The notes beneath the pieces were generated by a model. It saw only the letters and a list, made by a program, of their open reading frames with translations, was not told the origin of the DNA and searched no databases. The position numbers were made by a program, and so were the translations under genes. Positions 12,262 through 23,700 of a DNA stretch of 64,000 nt are shown here, one piece after another. The stretch is from Apiotrichum sp. Y4204 (taxonomy: Eukaryota; Basidiomycota; Tremellomycetes; Trichosporonales; Trichosporonaceae), in the NCBI GenBank assembly GCA_025531455.1, contig JAMYHL010000118.1, positions 1 through 64,000 on the forward strand. Reading direction: 5' to 3'. Every line of letters begins with the position of its first letter. Positions within the stretch are counted from its first letter, which is position 1.

Positions 12262-13449
12262 TTAGAGCTCGTCGTGCGAGTACGGGACATCGTCGTCCTC
12301 CTTGGTGGCGTCACCAGAGGAGCCGTAAAGCTTCGAGGTGATGGGGCCGACAGTGGACTGAAGCTCAGCGAGCTGCTCCTCGTAGTCCTCGGCGTCGGCG
12401 GTGGGGTGCTCGTCGAGCCAGTCGGACTTCTCCTTGACGGCGTCGAGGATGGTCTTTTTGTCGGCAGAGTCAAGCTTGCCGCCAAGGCCCTCAGTGTCGG
12501 CGACCTGCGACTTGAGCGAGTAGATGAGGTTCTGGAGCTGGTTCTGAGCCTCAATGCGCTTGCGGACCTGAGCGTCCTCATCGGCGTACTCCTCGGCCTC
12601 CTTGACCATGCGCTCAATGTCCTCGGGGGTGAGGCGGCGCTGGTCGTTGGTGATGGTGATCGACTCGGACTTGCCGGTGCCCTTGTCGGCAGCCGAGACC
12701 TTGAGAAGACCGTTGGCGTCAATCTCAAAGGTAACCTCGATCTGGGGAACACCGCGAGGAGCAGGGGGAATGTTGGTAAGGTCAAACTCGCCGAGGAGGT
12801 TGTTGTCCTTGGTCATCGAACGCTCGCCCTCGAAGACCTGGATCTTGACGGTAGGCTGGTTGTCGACAGCAGTGGAGAAGATCTGTGACTTCTTGGTGGG
12901 GACGACCGAGTTACGCGAGATAAGCTTGGTCATGACACCACCGGTGGTCTCGATACCGAGAGTAAGGGGGCAGACGTCGATGAGGAGAACGCCCGAAGAG
13001 CCCTCCTCACCAGAGAGAATACCGGCCTGGACGGCGGCACCGTAGGCGACAGCCTCATCGGGGTTGATGCCCTTGGAAGGCTCCTTGCCGTTGAAGTACT
13101 CCTTGAGGAGCTGCTGAACCTTGGGGATACGAGTGGAACCACCAACAAGGACAATGTCGTCAATCTCGTCTTTCTTGACGCCAGCGTCCTTGAGGACCTG
13201 CTCAACGGGCTTAAGGGTCTTGCGGAAGAGGTCCATGTTGATCTCCTCGAACTTGGCGCGAGTGAGAGTCTCGGAGAAGTCGTTGCCGTTCTCGAAGGAC
13301 TCGATCTCAATCTTGGTGCTCATCTGCGACGAAAGAGTGCGCTTCGCCTTCTCAACCTCACGACGGAGCTTGCCCATGGCACGCTTGTTGGACGAAACGT
13401 CGACGTCGTTCTTGCGCTTGTACTGCTTGACAAGGTAGTCCATGACACG

Positions 13450-13494
<45 letters not shown>

Positions 13495-14528
13495 AAGAAC
13501 CTCAAAGACGCCGTCCTCGATAGAGAGAAGAGAGACATCGAAGGTTCCACCTCCGAGGTCGTAGACGATAATCTGGGACTCGCTCTTGCCAGTGCGGTCA
13601 AGACCATAGGCGATGGCGGCGGCGGTGGGCTCGTTGACAATACGGAGAATGTTGAGACCGGCGATGGTACCAGCGTCACGTGTGGCGGCACGCTGAGCGT
13701 CGTTGAAGTCTGCCGAGTCAGTTGGGGATCAAGACGGGTAGGGGCGCTCAACAAACTCACAGGCAGGAACGGTGACAACAGCGTGAGTAACCTTGTGGCC
13801 AAGGTAAGCCTCAGCAGTCTCCTTCATCTTGGTGAGGATCATGGCGGAGATCTCCTGGGCGGTGAACTCCTTCTTGGAGTCCTTGGCAGTGACCTGGATC
13901 ATGGGAGTGTCTCCACGGTCAACGATCTTGAACGGCCAGTGCTTGATGTCCTTCTGGACGTCACGGTCCTTGAAGGTGCGGCCGACAAGACGCTTAGCGT
14001 CGAAGACAGTGTTGGTGGGGTTCTGGGGGGCCTGGTTCTTGGCGGCGTCACCAATCAGACGCTCGTCCTCAGTGAAGGCGACCCATGACGGGGTGATACG
14101 GTTACCCTGGTCGTTGGCGATGATCTCAACCTTACCGCCCTTCTGGACTGACTGTTAGCGAACGAGCAAAATAGACAAAACAACAAATGGCAGAACTGGA
14201 CAGCGGATTCCACAGCTATGGCAGAGACTCGCTGGCCAGGCGGCCAGCAGTTCCGCATGTCTGCCTTCTCCGTCTAGTACCCAATTCTCGTCCATCCAGA
14301 CTCACCAGCAACACAAGAGTAAGTGGTTCCGAGGTCGATACCGATAACAGTTCCGTAGTCGTTGTCGCTCGCGTTCGAGGCAGCGTCGGCCTTGACAAGG
14401 TTGCCGGCTGGGAGGAAGCAGATGATAGCGAGGAGGACAAAGACGGCGATGGAGATCTTGGAGAGGAGCGACGAGGTGGATGCCTGTCGCCGGCGCTGCG
14501 GCCTGATAGTCGCACGGGGGTACGCCAT
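12262..14528 (-). CDS. KAR2: ER Hsp70 chaperone BiP/Kar2
   Basis: Luminal ER Hsp70 that binds translocating and unfolded proteins. Three exons (14306-14528, 13761-14147, 12262-13709) give 685 residues. The N-terminus [15 protein letters not shown] is followed by a hydrophobic signal segment ([18 protein letters not shown]). The ATPase domain starts [18 protein letters not shown], with [32 protein letters not shown] and [16 protein letters not shown]. The substrate-binding domain contains [17 protein letters not shown]. The C-terminus is SHDEL, so HDEL is the ER retrieval signal. Long antisense reading frames across the gene are by-products of codon bias. Introns lie after VAG and after VPA. 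An UPR-controlled promoter is expected upstream (see the separate regulatory entry). Confidence 0.98.
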
Positions 14529-14760
14529 GGCGGAAAAAGTGGGTTTTTAGTCGAAACGGAATAGGAGAGTGGGTGGTTGAAGAAAAAGAAGGAAAAAGGA
14601 AAAATGGGAGATGACGGAGAGCCTAGTTAATATAACTGGTGGGGCACTGGTGGTGGTGAGTTGCTGCTTGGAGTGGTGGCAGTGGCAGCAAAGGCAGCAA
14701 GGACAGCAAGGACAGCAACAGCGCAACAGCCAATGTTGCTACATGGTTCGCCAACATGCT

Positions 14761-14784
14761 ACGTGGCACGGGTGTCGACGTGGC
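14761..14784 (-). promoter_or_regulatory. Two CCACG half-sites upstream of BiP (possible UPR element)
   Basis: On the BiP sense strand, CCACG occurs twice within 24 bp (plus-strand CGTGG at 14762-14766 and 14779-14783), about 235-255 bp before the ATG. The second sits in GCCACGTCGAC, close to the TGACGTGG type of unfolded-protein-response site. There is no CCAAT-N9 partner, so this is a weak inference. Confidence 0.25.
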
Positions 14785-16006
14785 GGGCGCGCGCCGCGCG
14801 CGGGGGACGGCAGAGAGAGCGAGCGCGTTCTAGATGGATTCAGGGACACCCGCCCGAGTGGATCCCAGGGCTCTGATCTCTGCTCCAGCGCTCCAGCGCT
14901 CCAGCTCATCTGCATCTGTTTGATGGGCACAACAACAGACCCAGCCACCATGTTTGCTGACGTAACCCAATCGCTCAACTGCTGTTAAGGTTGTCGGTCT
15001 CCACCGCCCTCAGGTATGCGGACACGCGGGGACATTCTGAAGCGATGAGAGGTCGGAAGTGTCATGTCGCGTTTTGCACCGCTTACGTGTCACCGCCGCA
15101 TCAAGTTTGCACAGCCAGCCTCAATGCAATGTATGCGTCAAGGGGGAGGCGGGGCTTCGGGGCGTTTCAGACTCTTGACTTGATTTTCCAGACTGCCGAG
15201 TGCCGTTCATTTTGGTTGACTGGACGCGCGGAGGACGATCCCCGACGCCACACAGGGGCAAATGTGCCAGAACCATCGACGAGCCTTGCAGCGGTGGCGA
15301 TGACACGGAACCTTCCAGCTTGTAGCGATGCAGCTACAACACAGCCAGCACGGTAATAAGGAGTGGCAACAGCGCAAACAGGATTGGTCCGCTGGCAGGA
15401 CGCGTTTTGCGCTGGTGCGGCCTCTGTGCGGCGAAGGTTGACAGCATCACATTCTCTGTGGGAGGTGAGGTGTGGCAACGCCAGCGCGGTTCGCCGTTGT
15501 CATTGTTAACCCAGGCTGTGCAATGCAAATGCCAATGGAGCTAATCGAGATGCATACAGACAGGCCGGCCGGCATACTGTAAGCGCGGAAGCGCGGATGA
15601 GAGCGTGTTACAGCATGTTCAATGGTGGCTATTGTGCAATTGTGGCGACATTACCAAGCCAGGTGGCCAGGTGCGCTGTGGCGGAATGCATCCGTGATCG
15701 CCGCAAGTCTGCACAGAGGTACAGAACGCACAGATCTGCTCGCACACACCTGCGCACTGAATGCTCTCTGCTCGACTGAGTCGCTGTCTCACTTGGCACA
15801 CGATTAGGCGGCAAGCCAATGCGCCGGTACGAAGTCGAGCGCTCTGAGGGGGCAGAATACCCGGCCATAACATTCGTCACCGCTCAGACGCCAGGACGCG
15901 CCAGTATTGTTGGTGCTGGATCGACGACTTTACTAGGGCTGTGTGCCGAGCAATGATGTCGGTGGCGATGGCGAGGTGGCGGGAAATAAACATCCCTCCC
16001 TGTCAC

Positions 16007-16038
16007 CCCACGCCGCTCGCTGCCCACGCCGCTCGCTG
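16007..16038. repeat. Exact 16-bp tandem duplication
   Basis: CCCACGCCGCTCGCTG occurs twice back to back (16007-16022 and 16023-16038), about 335 bp upstream of the SPC3 start. It could be a slippage product or a duplicated factor site. Confidence 0.85.
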
Positions 16039-16371
16039 GATTGCTGTTCAGTGCGGAGAATGGGACAGCACCTTCGTACTCGCATGCTCGCATTTTACAT
16101 AAAGTCACGTGCCCCCCACGCTTCCTGAAACACAGGACAGGACCTGTACGACCTGTACCGCGCGCTGGTGCCACCTCGACGTCTGATGGCCATCAAGCAT
16201 AACCACGTCTCACCAGTGCACCAACAATCGTCCAACGCGTGCAGTGACTTCGATAGACAGCCTCGCCGTCCTCGTCGTTGATCATTGCCCCGTCCCACTC
16301 GTTCGCTGCACCGCTCGGCGCCTGCCCGTCCCTTCCGCCCTCTTTTGTCGGCAATTCACCCTCGTGCCGCA

Positions 16372-17213
16372 ATGCACTCCACACTCCAACGCCTGAACCA
16401 CCTCACGTCCATCTCGACGACGTTCGTGATGGTCCTCCTGGCGCTCATCTCCGCCGCGTCCTTTCTCACTTTGCCGCCTGTCGCGGACGGGAAGATTGAT
16501 GTGCATGATCTCATCATGTGAGTCACTGCGCACAGAGAACTGTGGGAAGTGACAGAGTCGATGAGCGAAGGTCGTGTTGTAGCCAAGACACAAGCTGCGC
16601 GTGGAGACAAGCAGTGACTAACTTCAGCCGGCGCGGGCGCATCCAGCGGTGGGGCGCGCGCGACGAGGATCTCGCGCAGCTCCGTTTCGATGTCAAGGTG
16701 GACTTTACGCCGCTACTGACAAGCTACAACACGAAGCAGCTGTTCCTGTACATGGTGGCCGACTACGACGATAGCAAGGGCGGGCAGCACAACGTCGTGC
16801 TCTGGGATCGCATCGTGACGCGTGCGGATACGCGCGACTTCCGTGCGGTCGGGAAGGCGCTGCCCAAGGCCAAGAAGCGGCGCGCGGGCAGGGGCAAGGT
16901 CAATGTCGAGAACGAGAAAAACAACTATGTCTGGCGTAATCCCGAACGCAACTTTAAGTGAGTATCAACCCAGTAATTACTGCGGTGCAGTCGACCGTGG
17001 CGATATGATCGGCGTAGGGAGAAGGGCAGGCAATGGAGCGGAACGGAACCAGCAACGATGACGCTCGGAATACACCTGACTCGCAGAAACGTCGCGCACG
17101 CAAATGTTACCCTTCATTACTCGATCATGCCCTACGTCGGCCTAGTGACCACAGGAGTGGCAGCCACGGCCGAGGGCGTCGTCGAGATCCCCCAGCGGCG
17201 CCCGAAGGCGTAG
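16372..17213 (+). CDS. SPC3: Signal peptidase complex subunit 3 (SPC22/23)
   Basis: Essential single-pass ER membrane subunit of signal peptidase, supporting cleavage of secretory signal peptides. Three exons (16372-16517, 16628-16957, 17087-17213) give 200 residues. The start MHSTLQRLNHLTSISTTFVM is followed by one membrane span (about 15-37, VMVLLALISAASFLTL). The luminal domain includes DLAQLRFDVKVDFTPLLTSYNTKQLFLYMVADY, the conserved core of the family. After a basic insert (PKAKKRRAGRGK) come VWRNPERNFKNVAHANVTLHYSIMPYVG. Family length is about 180-200, so it appears complete. Its head-to-head position with BiP links two ER translocation functions, but this may be chance. Confidence 0.93.
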
Positions 17214-17945
17214 ATTTAGTACTGTATATGCACCGTATCAGCATTGTGTCGGATCCCATGTGTACGCTGTGTACATCGCGCTACAGTGACAACGGGGTGG
17301 CGTGCTTCGCGCTCCCCAGAGGTCACTAGCCCGTTGGACTATTTGGGGGCTAATCGGGTTTGGGGGACTTCTGTACTTCGGCGATGGCAAAGAACTTTGG
17401 ACAAATCGCTCCACTGTCGCTATGCCGAGTGCCACGAGAATTCTTGGTCGGGAGTACGACACAGTTATCGGCAAATCAATGGAGTCAAAACTACCTAGAT
17501 GTCCTCAATTTCTCAGTATGTGCCCAAATTGACAGTTGGTCGTTGACACCCGCTAGTCATTAGTGCTATCTATTTCGATCATCTTGCATTCCCCCCTACG
17601 GACGCCTACGAGAATGTGGTGTGTGGAGGTTGAATAGTGCACATTGGTGTTGCTACAGTGGTGATGGAGCTGGGACGGTGAAGTATGAGTAGGCGGGAGG
17701 TCTTGGATGACGCATTGCACGCCGAGGGAGGACAGAAATGGAACGTCTGGCAAGAGAAGAGAATGAGGAGAAGAACGAGGAATGATTCTGTAAGGGGAAG
17801 AGATGAACGCGACACGGCAATCCGGGCCCCAAAAGACTGAAGAGCCGATGTCTGCAGCCGTGACGCATTGGATTATATGCGTTCGTGGTTGGGTATTTAT
17901 GCAGGTGTATTATGTTGGGCAGGAAGGGGCTGGACGTCGGGGACA
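17214..17945. other. Convergent 3' intergenic region SPC3 / Hsp20-domain gene
   Basis: 732 bp between two converging genes. Reading frames are short and unrelated to known families. The minus strand is pyrimidine-rich around 17590-17800. I see nothing else. Confidence 0.4.
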
Positions 17946-19552
17946 CTAGATTAAACCCATTGCGGCAGTACCACGGGTCATGCGCGCCTCCAACTCGTGC
18001 CGCTCCTGCTCACCCCAAACAGCCGTTGGAGTGCTGAAGCTACGCTCATGCGTGTGACCAACAGTGGCAGCCACGCTCGGTGCAGCGCGGGACGAAGCGG
18101 TGCGCATGCTGACGTTTGATCGGACGGATTGATTGGTGGGTGCCAAGGTAGCAGTCCGTTGAACTTGTAAATCAGCTTTCCACTCCGATAGAGGCAGGCA
18201 CTGTTGCAGACTCACCGGTGATTTTGAGCTCCTGTCCGGTGAATGAGGCACGGATGCTGGTCATCATGGCATCGGGGCCAAGTTTAATTTCCCATTGAGC
18301 GTGGTCTGATATCAGTTATTGCCCAAACTGAACCCGTTCGCGATGCTCACCGTTCTCTTCCCATTGATCTGCCACGATGTGCAGAACTTGATGCCGACGA
18401 GAGACAATAGTTATGTCATCGAGTCTGTTTGTCAGCACCACAGCGATGGTCATTCCACTCACCGGAATCCTGGAAGCCAAACCATCACTTCATATTGATT
18501 AGGCGTCGACTTGATGGCGATTCGACCTTGCTCGCCCTTGAGGACTTCTACCCATTCGCCGGCAGGACCGAGCATGTGTTCAGGGTTTATCTTGACGTCG
18601 GTACGGTCCAACCCGGAATCAAACGATGTCGCACGCACTGAACCTTGCGGGGGCGTTTTCCCTGGTGGTTGTGCCCAACGCGGTGCGGGAGGGCCTAAGC
18701 TCTTGATTGACCCTGGCTTCTCCCCAGACGAACCAGAAGACGATGTTGCGCTGACAACAGAGTCTCGATGGTCAGACGTCTGGACAACATGCTGTGGAGG
18801 AGGATGGCTGCCCGCTGGGGCCGGCATCGGGTATCCGACAGGTGGGGACATCGGTGCAGAAATGTAACATCCGGTGGTGCTCGACTGCACAGGAATTCCC
18901 GAATTGGTTTGATCGTGCGGATGTTCGGGATAGACTTCGTGTACCGATTCTGAAGGATCCTCGTTCCTCACTGATGTACTGCTAGGCGAGCCGGCAATGA
19001 TGCTGTTGTTCGAGGGCGTCGTCGTGAGTACAGTTGAGCACAGTCATATCCGAAGGGGAGACAGCGTCAGCATCTTCTGACGTCACGTAACCACACCGCA
19101 AGGACACACGTCGATATAGCGCAACTTGAACGAACTCACCTAGCATATTTCTTCCTCCAACTACCTCCTCTGTGCATGATGATATCACGTTTCCGTTGTC
19201 CGCTTCCGTTTGACGTACGCCGCACCGGCTCGGCGGAAGGCCGAGGGGATGTCTGGTGAGGGCGCGCGATGGGAACCTCCGGCGGGGGCATCTCTTTCAG
19301 TGCGGAGGCAACGGCCTCGTGCATGTCCATATGAAGTTGGCTGTGATCCTGGTGAATGTGATGAGAGCCGCCGACAGTGTCAAAAGAGACATTCATATCA
19401 ACGAGCTCCGGAGTAGTGATGAGAAGTGGTGGCGACTCGGCGCTGCCACTGCCCGTGGATTCGAACGACGTTTTGGGAAATGGGTTGCTGGTGTGCGAAA
19501 TACTGAGTTCCGGAAGTATGCCGGTTGTCCCGTGTGTAATAGAGGTGACCAT
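17946..19552 (-). CDS. Protein with C-terminal Hsp20/alpha-crystallin-like domain
   Basis: Likely a small-heat-shock-type chaperone domain on a long disordered N-terminal region. My model has five exons (19140-19552, 18463-19002, 18351-18424, 18216-18305, 17946-18163) and gives 444 residues. Residues 1-275 are Ser/Pro/His-rich with no domain. The Hsp20 part begins GEWVEVLKGEQGRIAIKSTPNQYEVMVWLPGF and continues after splicing with LDDITIVSRRHQVLHIVADQWEEN, then IKLGPDAMMTSIRASFTGQELKI. The first intron (19003-19139) is unusually long for this window. Acceptors at 19003, 18982 and 18979 keep frame, so seven or eight N-proximal residues are uncertain. The ATG at 19552 is the first in frame, and a further 5' exon cannot be excluded. 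Upstream lies a very long pyrimidine-rich leader. Confidence 0.75.
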
Positions 19553-20279
19553 GACAATGAGCGTGCAGTCGGCGATTCGGGATTGGCCGCCACTCGTGTA
19601 TCTTCTGCGCCCAGAGCCGTGCAAAGGACTGGCGTTGGGATTGTGAATACGATGTTGTTAAAAGTGAAGAGGAAAGGGAAAGGGGGCTGCCTCAGAGGTG
19701 GAGGGCCGAGGAGCAGTCAAGTGGGCGGCGTTGAAATAGAGGAACGGGGCCAGAGTTCCGTAACACGCTGAGATGCACTGTAGGCCAGTTGCTGCTGGGT
19801 GGCCGGGAATCGCACCCGGCCGGAGGATATGGGTTGAGGAAGAAGCAGGCGTGCGTTGGTCGACCGCAAGGGCGGAACAGATGAGCTGTCGTGACGGTGA
19901 TTCCGACAGCTGTTTAGCCAAGACTTCTTAATGGATGATAGAGCCAATTGTTTTGCAGGCGTGGCCCGGATTACGTGGAGATGAGGAGAAGATGGGAGGC
20001 CGACAAGGATGTTGGCACACGCGTCGAGTGTTTAGAGTGTGATGTTGGTAACGGTGGGGCGGAGTGAGGTGGTGCTTGGGCAGGCGGAGGATGGTCGTAC
20101 GTGGGGAATGGGGCGCGCGAGTGTGTCGCGTCGCAAATCGAAAGGTGATGCTACTCAAGGATGTTGGCGGACAATAGTCGTAGAGTGGGTGGTCGTTGTT
20201 GAAGACGCAATGGAGTTGAAAGAAACAACGACAAGACGGACGACAGGACGAATTGTGATGACCAAGGGATGGACGAAGT

Positions 20280-20760
20280 GGTGGGGGGCGAAGTGATGGG
20301 TGGAATGGGATGTCGTTTGTATTTGGAAGAAGTTGGAAGTCAGAGTTTGGCTCTTGCAGGAGTGCAGAGGAGGAGCGCGAGAAGGGAGGGAAGGACAGAG
20401 AGTGAGTGACACGGCGCCGGTACCAGGGAGGGAACAAGAGTGGGAAGGGATGGGATGGGATGGGAGGAGGGACAGGGAGAGTGGGAGAGGAGGCAAGGAG
20501 GGGGGGGGGGTGTCGAGGTGGAGAAGGAGAGTGAAAGGACCAAAGACGCGGAAGCAAGCAAGTAGAAGGAGGGGGGGGCACTGTGGAGGGACAGAGGACG
20601 GAGGGAAGGGAAGACGGATGCAAGCAAGGCAATCAAGTTAACAAGGGGGGGAGGGGGGGCGAGAGGCGCGAGAGGGTGGAAGAGCAAAAGGAGAGGGGGG
20701 AGTGAAGAAGTATAAGGTACAAGAGCCAGGGGAAGGACCGCGGGGGGGGGTTGGATTTTT
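20280..20760. repeat. Purine-rich/pyrimidine-rich asymmetric tract
   Basis: The plus strand is almost all G and A, with G runs at about 20500, 20570, 20645 and 20740. The minus strand is therefore a CT-rich leader running toward the Hsp20-domain gene. Similar sense-strand CT leaders precede the orphan gene (29880-30190) and the acyl-CoA dehydrogenase (38990-39255). Confidence 0.8.
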
Positions 20761-23700
20761 TGGTGGAGGACGAAAGGCATGATGGCAGAGGCAGAGTGGC
20801 ATGAGGGTGTGGAAGGGGAGCAAGCCAAAGGTTCGCGGGTTGGAGAACCCAGGGATCTATGAACTACAACCAACAAACTGTAGGTCCCAAGCAAGTTGAT
20901 GGGATGCACTCCAGAGATGGTTATGACAACCGTGACTAACATCACATGCAATACAAAGAATAGTGAAAGCAATGTTTACGCGCTCACACTAGTCACGACT
21001 GGGCATGTTGAGCAACTGCGATGATGAGCAAAGTGAATGGGGTAGCCAGAACCAGTAGTGTCACACTCAGGCCATGAGGCAGGCAGCGCAAGTCACACTC
21101 TTTCTCGCAGTCCACGCGCCACTCAAGACTTACATGCATCACACTTTTTCGGACAAGATATAGACAGACCGACTGACCCCAACAGGCTGGCTGGACGAAC
21201 ACGCATGAATCACTCCTCTGTTACTCTACGCCTTTGCCCTCTCTTGCTCCCTCCCCTTCCATGCGCCAACGTAACCCTATTAAGCACCCTACCTATTTCC
21301 CGGATGACGCGGGCATCGGAACAGGCAGCCATACACACAGATCTGCACAGAGCGCTACGATGAGATAATCGTGGATCCTCCGTCCCTTTTCCCCTGTCCC
21401 AGGACATGGAGGGAAAAGTACAAGTCTGACACACGAAAAAAAAAAAAAGGGCGAAAAAAAAAAAAGCAAGGCAAGGCACAAGACGCAGGGGAATGATATG
21501 ATAGTGATGCCGACGGTGATGATGTGTACTTGCTGCTAGCTGCTGGAGCGTGTTGGGATAGGGACCGAAGCACAGAGAGTGAACGCGATAAGGGAAGATC
21601 CCAGAAAGAAGGCACGGGGTAGAAGGCGTGGCGCGCGGGGCGGCGGGGCGGGAGGAGAAAGAGAGGGGTGTGCACGATAAACGCCGAAGAAACATATCAC
21701 TTCCCAGAGGGATCGGCCGGGCAACAACAGCAAACCCGTGGCCTGTGGCCTATGGTGCGGTATCCGAGACCCTCTGGTGGCCTTCAACCCTGGTGGCCTG
21801 GTGGAACCTGTGGTGATCTGGGGCGGACATGGTGAACGCAAAATTAGCGGCGAAGCCGAAAACAAGGGGAGGGGAAGCGCACAGGGCATGAGAGCAGGAG
21901 GCGTAATGCGGACACTTACAAGGGTGTCGTGGGCCTCCGCTTTGGCGCCTGAGGGTGTCTTAATGACCAAGAAAACTTTGCAGGCTTTGCAAGGGCTCAT
22001 GTGAGGGCACAAAACTTACCGCAAGGACAGCATAAGGATAACTCGTGATGTAACAACAGGAGCAAGCGTCCTCGCCCGCAGTCAACGCCAAAAGTGGCTG
22101 TCGTTTCATTTCCTTGCACTGGTTGTCGCACTGCATACGTTTGCAACTCGGGTGTGATGACGATGACAGACACCTCTCTGCTGTGCATATCGCAGTATTG
22201 TGTGCCCCGTAGAGTACACTGCAATCAACAAACAAGAACGCAATCGGTCAATCAGCAATCACACTGCCTCACACTGCTCTGCAATCTGCAACCTGTAGGT
22301 GCGCTACTAGAGTGGAGAACAGCTGGACAGAAGATGTCGAATCTGCAACCCGACAGCTGATACTTGGTACACGCCATCAAAAAATCAAACAAAGCGCCAT
22401 GGCTTGCGCAAGGCTATTGGGCAGCCGGCAGGATAGGGTTGGGAATGGTGGCGCTGTGGCCGTGGCGCTGCAGTCGTGGTGCTGTAATCGTGGAGCCCTC
22501 GAGGCATGCGTGCGAGCGCCAGACTCCCCCGAGAGCTGGACAGCATGGACAGGGTACTCGCATGATTGCGAGATGGCAAGGGTATCGGGATTCCCAGAGA
22601 GGCGTCACATCACACCTGAGCCCTACATGCAGCTCGTCGGGGACGATAAGGGCCATCCACCTTACCCAGAGATCAAACCAGAGATCCAGAGATTTGTATA
22701 TACTACAATATAAGCAAGAACCACGCTATCCGTAGCGCCATACATAGCACATTCTACAAAGGAACACGGCATGGTGACTGAACCACAGGGAATAGGTCAG
22801 GAAAGCCGCATGTGCGAACTCGCAGCAGTTGGAGGGGGGGAAGCACAAGAGTGGGCCGCTTGCAACAACAGCATACCTCGAGGGTTTTGAGATTTCGGTT
22901 GACTATTACAATTTCTGTGGGCTGTCTGTTGTCCAACAAGCTGCCCAAGCTCTGTACTATACCAGTCGTTGTGGAGCTGTGAATAAGTTGTGGTGCTCTT
23001 GCCACACGCCATATCAGTATGCGGTGGTCAGACTGGCCTGCTCTACCGTAACAGGACGAGGAAGAAGTGCAGATGTTCGGAGAAGCAGAGTGATGCTGGC
23101 TGCTACAACAATAACGCAGTAACTGGTCCGACCAGACGGCAGAGGGTGGCCAGTGGCTAGGTACGGTTATTAATCCGTAATTCCGTTCTCTACAAATCTT
23201 GCGATCGCAGATTTGGGTTTGCTTGAAACAGCGAGTTGCGTCATGCCTCAGCTTTCCGTGTGATCCGTGCCGTGTGCCGGGCAGCACGGGCAGTTGCCTT
23301 TGCTCCCTGCATGCCTTGATCCTTCGAGTAATGGACTTTTGAGCTTCACTTGACTCGAATACCAAGCACCCTGTACTGTACCCTGCAATGAAAACTGACA
23401 TGAATACTACTGAAGTGGTCTGAGATGGAGATCCCAATCATCACGACGAAGTCACCTGGACTGCAGAGTCAGCTCAACGCGTAAGTAGACATGTGCTCCG
23501 CGGGCCGCACTGCATGCACTGCACACAGAACACGAACTTCCGTCGGCCATCGTTGTGAAATGTGAAACAAGAAGCATCACGCATCGTGCACATCGCATCG
23601 ACCTACCCCTCTCGCGGCCTCACCCACAACTCCGAACAGAGTGGCGACTCAGCACGCACAGATCCCGGATCGCCTGCAGTTTGTGCCGCTGCCCCTGTAG

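Larger units (their letters stand above)
14529..16371. other. Divergent intergenic region BiP / SPC3
   Basis: 1.84 kb between two secretory-pathway genes transcribed apart, with no supportable coding gene. It holds a CAGCAA-type imperfect repeat at 14680-14735, a GC-alternating CGCGCGC patch near 14788-14805, and a 16-bp exact tandem duplication at 16007-16038 just upstream of SPC3. Confidence 0.45.

Noticed and set aside
12262..14088. Long reading frames opposite the BiP gene on the plus strand
   Set aside because: They mirror the strongly biased codons of BiP, have no domain, and lack splice logic.
19796..19825. T-arm-like hairpin CCGGG-TGCGATT-CCCGG on the minus strand
   Set aside because: No matching 5' acceptor half or D arm lies upstream, so it is not a tRNA gene.
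22312..22713. 133-residue plus-strand frame in the gene-poor interval
   Set aside because: Overlaps competing frames of similar length, has no domain or hydrophobic pattern, and its codon use differs from the real genes.
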